Positions 1 through 7,874 of a stretch of 64,000 bases of DNA are shown here, piece by piece. Position 1 is the first letter of the stretch. Each line of letters opens with the position of its first letter. The stretch is taken from NCBI RefSeq assembly GCF_002091985.1, contig NZ_MKKX01000024.1:1-64000 (forward strand), written 5' to 3'. The translations under genes were made by a program, and so were the position numbers. The stretch comes from Rhodococcus sp. 1163. Lineage in GTDB: Bacteria > Actinomycetota > Actinomycetes > Mycobacteriales > Mycobacteriaceae. The notes under the pieces are model-generated. The model was not told the DNA's origin. It saw nothing but the letters and a program-made list of their open reading frames with translations, and did no database searches.

Positions 1-42
1 TGAACCGTCCCGGGTTTGATGCCGCTTCGTTCTTTGTGAAGG

Positions 43-366
43 ATGAAGCACATGTCGAAGCGTTACCCGGCCGAGCAACGTGAGCGTGCGGTGAAGATGG
101 TCCTCGACCACCTCCACGAGTACAACTCCGTCTACGGCGCATGCAAGGCAATCGGACCGAAACTGGGTGTCGGCGCGGAGTCACTCCGGCTCTGGACACG
201 CCAAGCTCAGATCGATGCCAACCAAACTCCCGGTGCAACGACCGAGGAGCAACAGCGAATCAAGGAACTCGAGCGTGAGAACCGAGATCTCAAGGAAGCC
301 AACGAAATTCTGAAGTCGGCATCGATTTTCTTCGCGAGGGAGCTCGACCCTCGCCGCCGCAGATAG
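43..366 (+). CDS. IS3-family transposase OrfA (helix-turn-helix subunit)
   Basis: A 107-residue protein that would bind the IS ends. Residues 1-60 form the transposase_8/HTH domain typical of IS3 OrfA (YPAEQRERAVKMV, then KLGVGAESLRLWTRQAQID). Residues 65-95 are a leucine-zipper-like coiled coil (EEQQRIKELERENRDLKEAN), and the end IFFARELD is typical of the family. A second in-frame ATG at 52 follows GAAGGA and could be the real start. The stop at 364-366 lies 18 nt before the orfB ATG; the orfB frame is already open from at least 309, so a -1 shift in the overlap could give the OrfAB fusion. The T run at 326-329 is a candidate slip site, but no canonical heptamer is seen. Confidence 0.92.
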   Translation: MKHMSKRYPAEQRERAVKMVLDHLHEYNSVYGACKAIGPKLGVGAESLRLWTRQAQIDANQTPGATTEEQQRIKELERENRDLKEANEILKSASIFFARELDPRRRR

Positions 367-383
367 TCCAGTTCATCGATCAG

Positions 384-1307
384 ATGCGTGCACAGAACTA
401 CCGGGTCGAGTCGATCTGCCGCGTGCTCACCGAGCACGGCGTGCAGGTCGCCCCACGCACGTACCGCAACTGGAAGAGCGCACCACCATCGGCCCGCACG
501 ATCTCCGATGCGTACCTCACCGCCGCGCTCCGCGACACGGTCGGCGAACCTGAAGAGCTCTACGGCCGCCGCAAGATGTATCGCCACCTGCGCAGGAAGG
601 GCCATAGCGCGGCTGCCTGCACAGTCGACCGACTGATGGGCGACGAGGGTATGTCCGGCGTTGTCCGAGGCAGGCGGCACCGCACCACGATTCAGGGCGG
701 TAAGAATTCCACACGGGCCCCTGACCTGCTCGACCGTGATTTCACTTCCGAGGCCCCGAATCGGAAGTGGGTCACCGACTTCACGTACACCAGGACGTGG
801 GCGGGGTTCGTCTACGTCGCGTTCGTCATCGACTGCTTCTCCCGAGCGATCGTCGGTTGGCACGCCTCGACGGTCAAAGACACCACTATGGTCACCACCG
901 CGTTGAAGATGGCGCTGTGGCGACGAGATCACGGTGGACACCGCGTCGGACCCGGCCTCATTCATCACAGCGACGCCGGCAGCCAATACACCTCGATCGC
1001 GTTCGCGGAAACGCTTGTGCTCGAGGGCATTGCGGCATCGATCGGAAGTGTCGGAGATGCCTACGACAATGCGTTGGCGGAGAGCACAATTGGGTTATTC
1101 AAGACCGAGGCGGTATCGAAGCGGAGCCCGTTCCTGAACGGGCCGATGAAGACCATCGACGATGTCGAGTTTGCTACGATGGGGTGGGTCGACTGGTTCA
1201 ACCAACGCCGACTCCACAGCACCCTCGACTACCTCACACCAGAAGAGTTCGAGGAGGTCTACTACAGTCAAGAATCGGCACTCCGCCCGGAGATGTTGCA
1301 AGCGTAG
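384..1307 (+). CDS. IS3-family transposase OrfB (DDE integrase core)
   Basis: The 307-residue catalytic half of the transposase. An HTH_21 region (about 40-95) precedes an rve integrase core (about 120-290). The catalytic triad is intact: D132 (WVTDFTY), D197 (HHSDAGSQYTS) and E233 (DNALAESTIGLFKTE), giving the DD(35)E spacing that defines IS3. The C-terminal WFNQRRLHSTLDYLTPEEFE is also typical. It is in the -1 frame relative to orfA and ends 3 nt before the right inverted repeat. No frameshift or internal stop is present, so it should be functional if the OrfAB fusion is made. Confidence 0.95.
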   Translation: MRAQNYRVESICRVLTEHGVQVAPRTYRNWKSAPPSARTISDAYLTAALRDTVGEPEELYGRRKMYRHLRRKGHSAAACTVDRLMGDEGMSGVVRGRRHRTTIQGGKNSTRAPDLLDRDFTSEAPNRKWVTDFTYTRTWAGFVYVAFVIDCFSRAIVGWHASTVKDTTMVTTALKMALWRRDHGGHRVGPGLIHHSDAGSQYTSIAFAETLVLEGIAASIGSVGDAYDNALAESTIGLFKTEAVSKRSPFLNGPMKTIDDVEFATMGWVDWFNQRRLHSTLDYLTPEEFEEVYYSQESALRPEMLQA

Positions 1308-1394
1308 GAGCGGCAAGAAACCCGGGACGGTTCAGAGTGGGGGTAACGCTAGTCAAGAGTGGTACCTCTTTCTGGTGTTCCTGTTGAAGGTTGA

Positions 1395-1436
1395 GGCTCG
1401 ATTGGCATTTGGACTGGCAGGTCCGCCGATCGAGCC
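1395..1436 (+). terminator. Hairpin followed by T-rich run, downstream of the IS
   Basis: GGCTCGATTGG (1395-1405) pairs with CCGATCGAGCC (1426-1436), with one U-G wobble. The loop holds a smaller GGAC/GTCC pair, and tttgctttgt follows. On the plus strand this resembles an intrinsic terminator. It lies between the IS and the convergent excisionase-like gene. Confidence 0.5.
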
Positions 1437-1448
1437 TTTGCTTTGTTC

Positions 1449-1655
1449 TCAGGCAGCGATCGCTACTGGAGTCCGTAGGTTTTGTGCCAGCGCCCGAACC
1501 TCATCAAGGTCCACTACGACGTAGCGCAATCCGAGGCGGTAGCTCTTTAGCCTGCCGGCCAAGATGTGGCGTTCGACGGTTCTTTGTGAGCATCCGAGGA
1601 TTCGGGCAGCTTCGGATCGGGCTGCATAGTTTTCGGGAATTCCCTTGGTGTGCAT
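1449..1655 (-). CDS. Excisionase-like / MerR-type HTH DNA-binding protein
   Basis: A 68-residue protein with one winged helix-turn-helix of the excisionase (HTH_17/SinI-Xis) type: EAARILGCSQRTVERHILAG, then the wing RLKSYRLGLRYVVVDLDEVRAL, where the arginine-rich stretch and the valine/aspartate segment are characteristic. Such proteins direct excision of integrated elements or act as small repressors. No integrase is visible nearby, but the window is cut just to the left, beyond the IS. The gene reads towards the IS, and four tandem 10-bp repeats lie about 105 bp upstream of its start; they could be its binding sites. Function is inferred from the fold only. Confidence 0.7.
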   Translation of the reverse strand: MHTKGIPENYAARSEAARILGCSQRTVERHILAGRLKSYRLGLRYVVVDLDEVRALAQNLRTPVAIAA

Positions 1656-1760
1656 GGTGTCTACTCCTGTTGGGTTGTGGCGTGAAAGTAACTATAAGCA
1701 CATACTGACGCACTTCCTGAGTAGCTAATTCCTCGACGCGAGTACCCACGGTTGCGCCGT

Positions 1761-1800
1761 TCGCTTGTGTTCGCTTCGGTTCGCCTGGGTTCGCTTGGGT
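1761..1800. repeat. Four tandem 10-bp repeats (TCGCYTSKGT)
   Basis: Four head-to-tail decamers are directly visible: TCGCTTGTGT, TCGCTTCGGT, TCGCCTGGGT and TCGCTTGGGT. A period near one helical turn puts every copy on the same face of the DNA, as in iterons and Xis/repressor arrays. They lie 105-145 bp upstream of the excisionase-like start codon. No binding protein is known. Confidence 0.85.
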
Positions 1801-1867
1801 GGACAATCGACCCTTGACGCATCCTGTGGCTAAGGTCACAGGATTTACTCTGGGGTGGAACACAAAA

Positions 1868-1899
1868 AGCAGGACACGTCCGAATGAACGTGCCCTGCT
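1868..1899 (-). terminator. Intrinsic terminator of the 84-aa gene and its operon
   Basis: AGCAGGACACGT (1868-1879) and ACGTGCCCTGCT (1888-1899) form a 12-bp stem with one mismatch and an 8-nt loop. Read on the minus strand the stem is followed by TTTTTGTG, a U tract. It begins about 20 nt after the minus-strand gene that stops at 1918. Confidence 0.82.
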
Positions 1900-1917
1900 G
1901 TGTGACTCGAAAATCTG

Positions 1918-2172
1918 CTAACCGTCGAGCAGTGACACCTGCGCCCTAGCTAGACCGACCGCCACATCCAAATGATCACGCAGCTTCTGAGCCTGCTCGA
2001 TCGTGAGGTCCGTCAGCATCCAACCGTCAGCGTCCTGATGATCCGCAAACACAACGATCGACGGACGCGGCTCCTCGCCCAACTCTCTACTCACGTGGTA
2101 GTGCACCGTCAGTGAACTGAACGCATCGCTAACTGTGCCGACCTTGGCTTCGAAAACCGCGGGATCAATCAT
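1918..2172 (-). CDS. Small conserved-looking protein of unknown function
   Basis: An 84-residue acidic soluble protein without signal peptide or membrane segment. Its middle alternates hydrophobic residues (RPSIVVFADHQDADGWMLTD), suggesting beta strands, and the C-terminal half is predicted helical (IEQAQKLRDHLDVAVGLARA). I recognise no family. It is the last gene of a minus-strand run after the EspC-like and NlpC/P60 genes (55-nt gap) and is followed by a strong terminator, so it is probably cotranscribed with them. A role as chaperone or regulator of that pair is possible but unsupported. Confidence 0.6.
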   Translation of the reverse strand: MIDPAVFEAKVGTVSDAFSSLTVHYHVSRELGEEPRPSIVVFADHQDADGWMLTDLTIEQAQKLRDHLDVAVGLARAQVSLLDG

Positions 2173-2227
2173 TGGGAAGTCCTATTCGTCGTGGTGCCTG
2201 CGCTTCAGGTAGCCATAGCTTGCAGTA

Positions 2228-3403
2228 TTACCCCTTGAAGCCCATACCGCTGTTGGTAGTTCGGATATCGCTGACCTGCACGGGATCTCCAGCTTCGACG
2301 AATTGTCCATTACCGATCACCATGGCGACATGGCCGTCCCAGATTGCAAGATCCCCCGGCATGACCTCGTCCTGGGCGACCGGGGTGCCGATTCCTTGCT
2401 CCTGCGCCAGGCGGGGCAGTTCGACGCCCTGCTCCGCATAGGCCCACTGAGTGAGGCCGCTGCAGTCGAGGCCGCGGCCCGGTTCGGTGCCGCCCCACAC
2501 GTACGGCGTGCCTTGTTGGCTCAGTGCGTTTCGGACCGCGCCTGCTGCCTGTTCGTTCGGAGCCGTGACGACGCTTCCGTCGGGAAGCGCTACCTCGACG
2601 CCCGTGCCCTTCGCGCCGACGTCGGTAGGCTCTCGCGGCGTTGCGCCGCTGTACATCGCCGGCCCTTGATTCGGCATCGTTGCGGTGGGTGACGTCGTCG
2701 CGTTGGGTGAGGAAAGCAGGTTCGACGCGCCGTCCGGGGTCATCGACGACGGGTTCATCGACGACGGGGGAGCGGACACCGATTGAGCGAAGTTGCGCAC
2801 GAACTGGCCTGCGGGATCGGAATTTGCGGGTGCTGTCGGTGCAGGCCTGACCGGTGGAGCTGCCGCAGGCCCTGTCGAAGCTTCGGTGCCTGCAGGGGCA
2901 GGTACCGAGGGCGGCGCGAGATATTGCCCGACCTCGGCCGCATGCACTGCAAGCTCGGCTCGAACCCGCGCCACGACGGCAAGGGCACGTTCCAAGTGCT
3001 CGATGGCTGCCGCGATCACCATCGACTGTCCGGCAGGGGTGACGAGCGCCGGGGCTGCAGCGAGGGCTATGGACACGAACGACTGCACTATGCCGTTCAT
3101 TTCGACGATTCCGGTCTGGACCTTTTCACACGCTCGATCCACGACCGTAGCGATCTCGTTGCCGTGATCGGCAAGTGCGACGGCGCTCGTGTGGGCGGAC
3201 CCGGCCAGCTCGATTGCCGCTACTGCTGCGGGCCCGCTCCACGAGCCTGCCAGCTCGGCCACAGCGTTCACCCCGATCCGCTCGACCGCATCCAATGCGG
3301 AAGAGGAAGAACGAATGACGTCGGCGGGCCCACCGGTGGGAATCTCACCAGATCCGAAGGCGCCGAGGAGGTCGATGATCGGGCGAGTCAGAACGTCGAT
3401 CAC
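2228..3403 (-). CDS. NlpC/P60 peptidoglycan peptidase with type VII secretion-like N-terminus
   Basis: A 391-residue protein. Residues 1-155 are Ala-rich and helical, like WXG100/PPE-type secretion domains, with a WSG (WxG) turn at 55-57. Residues 160-265 form a Pro/Ala/Ser/Thr-rich linker. Residues 285-385 are an NlpC/P60 domain with the catalytic cysteine in LDCSGLTQWAY (C314) and histidine in WDGHVAMVIGNG (H358). NlpC/P60 enzymes cut peptide stems, often D-Glu/meso-DAP. No Sec signal peptide is visible, which fits export as a partner of the adjacent EspC-like protein that carries YxxxD. Its start overlaps that gene's stop (3400-3403), so the two should be translationally coupled. Confidence 0.86.
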   Translation of the reverse strand: MIDVLTRPIIDLLGAFGSGEIPTGGPADVIRSSSSALDAVERIGVNAVAELAGSWSGPAAVAAIELAGSAHTSAVALADHGNEIATVVDRACEKVQTGIVEMNGIVQSFVSIALAAAPALVTPAGQSMVIAAAIEHLERALAVVARVRAELAVHAAEVGQYLAPPSVPAPAGTEASTGPAAAPPVRPAPTAPANSDPAGQFVRNFAQSVSAPPSSMNPSSMTPDGASNLLSSPNATTSPTATMPNQGPAMYSGATPREPTDVGAKGTGVEVALPDGSVVTAPNEQAAGAVRNALSQQGTPYVWGGTEPGRGLDCSGLTQWAYAEQGVELPRLAQEQGIGTPVAQDEVMPGDLAIWDGHVAMVIGNGQFVEAGDPVQVSDIRTTNSGMGFKG

Positions 3404-3699
3404 AGTAGGTGCCCGGCTGCCGCCGCGTCGGTTGCCTGGTAACCGGCAGCCGAACCAGCGGCCGCGCTACCGATGCTGCCCAGCACTTCGGCCAAACGTG
3501 CCAACGCGGCCGTGTGGGCAGTGTGGGTGCCGGTGAATGCGGTGAGGAACTCGGTGCCGATTGCCCCGAACACCGGCGTCAGGACGGCGGGCCCGCATGC
3601 TGTGGCCGCTGCGGCGGCGCTCGTCACTTGTGCGGCCATCGTCCCGGCCGTCGCGGAATACGCGAGTATTCCAGCCGCTGTTGCCGATACTTCTGCCAT
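3400..3699 (-). CDS. EspC-like type VII secretion target (YxxxD protein)
   Basis: A 99-residue Ala-rich two-helix protein resembling the ESX-1 secretion-associated EspC family (PF10824). The helices (about 5-35 and 50-85) are joined by a turn near CGPAVLTP, and the C-terminus has Y87-QAT-D91, matching the YxxxD/E signal of type VII substrates. It is first in the operon and overlaps the NlpC/P60 gene by 4 bp, so the two probably make a heterodimer with WxG on one chain and YxxxD on the other. No EccC/EccD secretion genes lie in the window, so the machinery would be encoded elsewhere. Family assignment is by pattern, not alignment. Confidence 0.75.
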   Translation of the reverse strand: MAEVSATAAGILAYSATAGTMAAQVTSAAAAATACGPAVLTPVFGAIGTEFLTAFTGTHTAHTAALARLAEVLGSIGSAAAGSAAGYQATDAAAAGHLL

Positions 3700-3796
3700 C
3701 GGTGTTCCCCTCGGGACTGTTCTGCGTATGAAATGGATCTACACAGGTTTTGACGCAAGTGAGGCCCGATCGGTTCCCGCACTTATCCTTCTTGTC

Positions 3797-4420
3797 ATGG
3801 ATACACATGTCGTCGAACATCCCTTGGCTGCTGCCCTACTGACGACGATGCGCGACGAGCGCAGCGACAACGCAACTTTTCGGTCGGCGCTGCGCCAGCT
3901 CACCCACATGTTGGTGTACGAGGCCACCAGGGACGCCGCGATCACCACGTTCGAGGTGAAGACGCCGGTCGCTCTCACGCAGGGCACCCGTCTGTCGCAG
4001 CCGCCGCTGCTCGTGCCGGTCTTGCGTGCCGGGCTCGGCATGGTCGAGAAGGCGAGCGGCCTGATTCCTCAGTCCCGCGTAGGTTTCGTCGGAATGGCGC
4101 GCGACGAGAAGACCCATGAGCCGGTGCCGTACATGGAGTCGCTGCCCGAGGATCTGTCGAGCACCCCGGTCTATGTTCTCGATCCGATGCTCGCCACCGG
4201 TGGGTCGATGGTGCGCACCATCGAGTTGTTGGTCGAGCGAGGCGCCGCAGATGTCACTGCGATTTGCGTGGTGGTCGCCCCCGAGGGGGTCACTGCACTC
4301 GAGAACTCGGGCCTGCCGGTTCGGCTCGTCACCGCCAGTATCGACGAGCGACTCAACGACGAGGCCTTCATCGTCCCGGGTCTCGGTGATGCGGGCGACC
4401 GCCAGTTCGGCCCACGCTGA
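3797..4420 (+). CDS. upp: Uracil phosphoribosyltransferase
   Basis: Converts uracil and PRPP to UMP in pyrimidine salvage. The 207-residue length is normal for Upp. The PRPP-binding loop is [13 protein letters not shown] (about 126-138), and the uracil-binding C-terminus GDAGDRQFG is present. An open frame extends further upstream, but ATG 3797 matches the usual N-terminus ([13 protein letters not shown] with R26-type contacts). No clear Shine-Dalgarno precedes it, so a leaderless mRNA is likely. It is divergent from the secretion pair, with 97 bp between. In M. tuberculosis upp (Rv3309c) is also the neighbour of pmmB, supporting orthology. Confidence 0.97.
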   Translation: MDTHVVEHPLAAALLTTMRDERSDNATFRSALRQLTHMLVYEATRDAAITTFEVKTPVALTQGTRLSQPPLLVPVLRAGLGMVEKASGLIPQSRVGFVGMARDEKTHEPVPYMESLPEDLSSTPVYVLDPMLATGGSMVRTIELLVERGAADVTAICVVVAPEGVTALENSGLPVRLVTASIDERLNDEAFIVPGLGDAGDRQFGPR

Positions 4421-4482
4421 GCACGTCACTCGTCCTCGGCGTCACCTGGCCGGCCAGTGATGGCGACCCGCGATTACGCGTC

Positions 4483-5319
4483 GTGGATGTCCTTTCGCGT
4501 GAGGTCGATTACGTGGAACTGCGCGGCGGTCGTGTCGGGTTCGAGGCGCTGGGGCCGCAGCGGTGGTGCACGGGACGGATCGCATTCCGTAAAGGCGCGC
4601 CCTCGGAGTACGTTCCGTGCCCCGAGCAGTTGCCGGTCGAGACAGGTTCGCAGTGCGAAGGGTGCGAGTCGAAGGACTCGTTTCGTTTCGTGCACACGAT
4701 CCATCGCGGAGGTTTCGTCTCCCGTGAGCTCGAAGCCCATGTGATGCAACCACATTGGCTGTACATCGCGACCTTTGCGAACGGGGTGCACAAGGTCGGC
4801 ACTGCGGCCGACACCCGCAAATGGGGCAGGCTTGCCGAGCAAGGGGCCATATGCGCGCGCTATGTCGCGTGGGCAGCGGACGGAAAGGTAGTTCGGGTAC
4901 TCGAAGATCGGGTGACCGAGCAACTACAGGTGCGGCAGTCCGTGCGATCCTCGGTAAAAGCCGCCGCGCTCGCACTGCCCGTCGACACCGCCCGTCTCGA
5001 CGCTGCGACGGCAGCTCTGGCCGATCGAGTGCGGGACTCCCTTGCGCCGCCGATCGGTGAGGACACCTATCGCACGGTGGATGAATCATGGCAGGTAGCC
5101 GGATTCCGTGAGCTCGCCACAGGCAACCGCGTCTGTTACCCGAGCGATCTCATGAGCGGCTCGCACGGGTTCACGGTGCGCGCATGCATCGGACAAGCTG
5201 CGGTGGTGGACGTCGACGGCGCTTCCTATGTGGTGGACCTGCATGAACTGAAGGGCCGCCGGGTTCGGTTCGGAGATTACGAATCCACGTTGCCCGCGGT
5301 TCAGTCCGCACTCTTCTGA
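4483..5319 (+). CDS. DUF2797 domain protein
   Basis: A 278-residue protein of the DUF2797 family (PF10977), function unknown. It has a probable metal site: a cysteine motif near C46 (YVPCPEQLP) and CEGCESKD (about 65-72). A GIY-YIG-like stretch, HWLYIATFANGVHKVGTA (about 90-108), follows, where a tyrosine/isoleucine strand and a KVG turn resemble the nuclease fold. The start is uncertain: GTG 4483 is used here, but coding-like residues (LVLGVTWPAS) continue upstream to a CTG at 4417 overlapping the upp stop. It is in the upp direction, 62 bp downstream. Its 3' end overlaps the convergent pmmB stop by 19 bp. Confidence 0.83.
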   Translation: MDVLSREVDYVELRGGRVGFEALGPQRWCTGRIAFRKGAPSEYVPCPEQLPVETGSQCEGCESKDSFRFVHTIHRGGFVSRELEAHVMQPHWLYIATFANGVHKVGTAADTRKWGRLAEQGAICARYVAWAADGKVVRVLEDRVTEQLQVRQSVRSSVKAAALALPVDTARLDAATAALADRVRDSLAPPIGEDTYRTVDESWQVAGFRELATGNRVCYPSDLMSGSHGFTVRACIGQAAVVDVDGASYVVDLHELKGRRVRFGDYESTLPAVQSALF

Positions 5320-6920
5320 AACAGGCTGGTCGCGAATTTTCGCAACGTGGCGAGTACAGCGTCGGCTTCGGCGCGCACGGTCGGCAGGTCTGCGCGGTCG
5401 CGGACCGGGAGAACGGCCTCGAGGTACGCCTTGACCTTCGGTTCGGTTCCCGAAGGACGCACGATGACGCGGATGCCATCTCCTGCCAATTCGACTGCAT
5501 CGGTCTGCAGGGGGCCGTCGTCGGCGAGTAGGTCGGTGACCGTGATGGAGGTGCCCGCCAGTTCGGTAGGTGGCTTGGCACGGAGTCGTTCCATCATGGT
5601 TGCGATGTCGGCGAGATCATCGACTCGGGTGGAGACCTGTGCTCCTGCGTGAACACCGAATTCGAGCGCCAGGTCGTCGAGGACATCGCCCAGTGTGCGG
5701 TTCTCGGCAGCGAGCAGGGCGACGAGGTCCGCGAGGACGACAGCTGCCGAGATCCCGTCTTTGTCGTTGACGAACGACGGGTCGACGCAGTGGCCGATCG
5801 CTTCCTCGTAGGCATAGACCAGACCTTGGCCGGCGCGAACCAGCCACTTGAATCCGGTCAGCGTACGCGCGTAGCGCGCGCCACGAGCAGGAGCGAGGAC
5901 AGAGAGAAGCCGAGACGAAACGATGGTGTTCGCGACCAACGAGTCCGGGGGCGCGGTGTGGAGTATGTGGTTGGCCAGCAGTGCTCCGGTTTCGTCTCCG
6001 CTGAGCATTCGCCACCCCGACGGCCCCGGCACGCCTATCGCGCATCGATCTGCGTCGGGATCGAGTGCAATCGCAAGATCTGCCTCCACCTCGGCGGCAA
6101 GGGCCAACAGTTTCTCCGCTGCACCGGGCTCTTCCGGGTTGGGAAAGTCGACGGTCGGAAACTCGGGATCGGGCTCGAATTGATCGGCCACAACATGGAC
6201 GTCTCGGAATCCGAGGCCGCGTAGTGCAGTGAGCGCGACGTCGCCGCCGACGCCGTGCAGGGGCGTCAGGGCAATCCGGATGTTCCGCTTCTGTGAACGG
6301 ACCAGCGCGGGAAGTCGGTCCAGATATTGTGCGGTGACGCTCGATCCACCCGGTGAGACGAAGGTGCGAGGCACGTCCACCGCGGAACCGACGGCGGCGA
6401 TCTCGGCCTCGATTTCCTTGTCGACCGGCGGGATGATCTGTGCACCACCGCGGAGGTAGACCTTGTAACCGTTGTCGGCGGCAGGATTGTGCGAGGCGGT
6501 GATCTGGACACCTAGGTCGGCATCGAGCGAGCGAACCGCGAACGCGAGCACCGGCGTAGGGAGTGGTCGAGGTAGTAAAACTACGGAAAAGTCCTGTGCA
6601 GCAAAGGTTTCTGCGGTTGCAGTGGCAAAGGCATCCGATCCGTGCCGTGCGTCACGGCCCACGACGACGGTCGATCCGCCCAGCCCTGCCTTCTGCAGCC
6701 ACGCGGCAATCCCCATCGAGGTGCGCACCACGACGGCGACATTCATCCCGTTGGGGCCGGCTCGGACCTCGCCGCGCAGACCCGCCGTGCCGAAGCTCAA
6801 CGGAGCGCGAAATCTCTCGCGTAATTCGTCTTCCGGAAGGGATGCCAGTTCCGCACGCGTCGACGGGTCGGGATCACCTGCAATCCATTCCGCGACCTGA
6901 TGCGCCAATTCGGCCGTCAC
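5301..6920 (-). CDS. pmmB: Phospho-sugar mutase (phosphomannomutase/phosphoglucomutase family)
   Basis: A 539-residue alpha-D-phosphohexomutase that moves phosphate between C1 and C6 (or C5/C1 for pentoses) of sugar phosphates. All four signature loops are present: active-site serine in ITASHNP (S143), the Mg2+ loop DPDADR (D287, D289, D291), the sugar loop GDETGALLA, and the phosphate loop RPSGTEPK near the C-terminus. The GTG start at 6920 overlaps the punA stop (6917-6920), so the two are coupled. Being next to punA fits a role in ribose/deoxyribose-1-phosphate isomerisation after nucleoside phosphorolysis, although the M. tuberculosis orthologue Rv3308 is named a phosphomannomutase. Substrate is inferred. 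Confidence 0.94.
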   Translation of the reverse strand: MTAELAHQVAEWIAGDPDPSTRAELASLPEDELRERFRAPLSFGTAGLRGEVRAGPNGMNVAVVVRTSMGIAAWLQKAGLGGSTVVVGRDARHGSDAFATATAETFAAQDFSVVLLPRPLPTPVLAFAVRSLDADLGVQITASHNPAADNGYKVYLRGGAQIIPPVDKEIEAEIAAVGSAVDVPRTFVSPGGSSVTAQYLDRLPALVRSQKRNIRIALTPLHGVGGDVALTALRGLGFRDVHVVADQFEPDPEFPTVDFPNPEEPGAAEKLLALAAEVEADLAIALDPDADRCAIGVPGPSGWRMLSGDETGALLANHILHTAPPDSLVANTIVSSRLLSVLAPARGARYARTLTGFKWLVRAGQGLVYAYEEAIGHCVDPSFVNDKDGISAAVVLADLVALLAAENRTLGDVLDDLALEFGVHAGAQVSTRVDDLADIATMMERLRAKPPTELAGTSITVTDLLADDGPLQTDAVELAGDGIRVIVRPSGTEPKVKAYLEAVLPVRDRADLPTVRAEADAVLATLRKFATSLFQKSAD

Positions 6921-7744
6921 AGCGTCGACACCAGCCGATGCAGAAATTCACCCATGCGCGAAGCCGCTGTCTTCCCGGCCGCGAGCACCTCTTTGTGGTC
7001 GAGGTGGTCACCGGTCATTCCTGCGGCAAGGTTGGTGACGAGAGAAAGCCCGAGAACCCTCGCTCCGAGGGCCCGCGCTGCGATCGTCTCGTGGACGGTG
7101 GACATACCCACCAGATCGGCACCCATGGTGCGCAACATTCGAATCTCGGCGGGCGTTTCGTAATGCGGCCCTGGCAGCCCCGCGTACACACCCTCTTCCA
7201 GTGAGGGGTCGATGCGGCTCGCCAGTACGCGAAGTTCCGGCGAGTAGGCGTCGACCAGGTCCACGAACTCGGCACCCGTCAACGGCGAGCGTGCCGTGAG
7301 ATTGAGATGGTCGGAAATGAGAACCGGTTGGCCGACCTTCATTCCATCTCGGATTCCACCCGCGGCATTGGTGAGAACGACCGTGGTAGCTCCGGCCGCG
7401 ATGGCCGTCCGCACTGGATGCACGACCCTAGCCAAGTCGTGCCCTTCGTATGCGTGGGTGCGGCCCTGCAGCAGCAGCGTATGTGTGCCGTCGACGGTCA
7501 CCGAGGTGACGGTCCCGGAGTGTCCGGATGCGGAGGGGGGAGTGAAGCCAGGAAGGTCGGCCATGGCAATGGTCGCAGTCGGGGAACCGAAACGATCCGC
7601 TGCGGCCTGCCAGCCGGATCCCAGCACTATCGCCACCGCATGAGATGGGACGCCGGTGGCCTTCGCGATCGCTGCTGCAGCGCGCGCCGCGGCGCCCTGA
7701 GGGTCGAGGGTCGGATCTGCTGCGTCGATGTTCGTTGTTCCCAC
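6917..7744 (-). CDS. punA: Purine nucleoside phosphorylase
   Basis: Cleaves purine (deoxy)nucleosides with phosphate to base plus ribose-1-phosphate. It is a trimeric-type PNP of about 275 residues: phosphate site LGSGW, the loop [15 protein letters not shown] [17 protein letters not shown], the substrate loop [10 protein letters not shown], and [11 protein letters not shown] and SLVTNLAAG near the end. The frame is open to 7876, but that would overlap the divergent gene at 7875; GTG 7744 gives the normal family length and is chosen. It is followed by pmmB with a 4-bp overlap, so ribose-1-phosphate release and mutase action are probably linked. Confidence 0.94.
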   Translation of the reverse strand: MGTTNIDAADPTLDPQGAAARAAAAIAKATGVPSHAVAIVLGSGWQAAADRFGSPTATIAMADLPGFTPPSASGHSGTVTSVTVDGTHTLLLQGRTHAYEGHDLARVVHPVRTAIAAGATTVVLTNAAGGIRDGMKVGQPVLISDHLNLTARSPLTGAEFVDLVDAYSPELRVLASRIDPSLEEGVYAGLPGPHYETPAEIRMLRTMGADLVGMSTVHETIAARALGARVLGLSLVTNLAAGMTGDHLDHKEVLAAGKTAASRMGEFLHRLVSTL

Positions 7745-7874
7745 GGTGAGCAACCCTAGGAGATGTGCGACCGTTTCCGCAGTAGGCCATGCGTTGCCTT
7801 CAGTTGGGGCTCGGGATCGAGCTCGGTCGGGCAGACCTTCACCGGCTGAAGTTACCGCCGGGTAGTATCCCTCC

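Larger units (their letters stand above)
1..1334 (+). mobile_element. Complete IS3-family insertion sequence
   Basis: Terminal inverted repeats of 25 bp lie at 1-25 and 1310-1334 and match at 23 of 25 positions. The element starts TGAACC and ends GGTTCA, the TG...CA ends usual for IS3. Inside are two consecutive frames, orfA (HTH) and orfB (DDE transposase), with orfB in the -1 frame relative to orfA, as in IS3 elements that make the transposase by programmed -1 frameshifting. The left end coincides with base 1 of the window, so the left flank and the target duplication cannot be checked; the right flank begins GAG. Neither frame is broken, so the copy may still be active. Confidence 0.93.
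1656..1917. other. Intergenic region with repeats and a terminator
   Basis: These 262 bases lie between the excisionase-like gene and the small gene at 1918. They hold the presumed promoter of the excisionase-like gene, four 10-bp tandem repeats (1761-1800) and a minus-strand terminator (1868-1899). Open frames across it read as low-complexity translations of the repeat and have no recognisable domain, so I do not call a gene. Confidence 0.6.

Noticed and set aside
1504..1863. Open frame of 119 codons on the minus strand upstream of the excisionase-like gene
   Set aside because: It crosses the 10-bp repeat array and the excisionase-like gene in another frame, and the translation has low complexity and no domain.
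2241..3350. Several long plus-strand frames opposite the NlpC/P60 gene
   Set aside because: Shadows of a GC-rich gene; the minus-strand frame has the conserved NlpC/P60 motifs.
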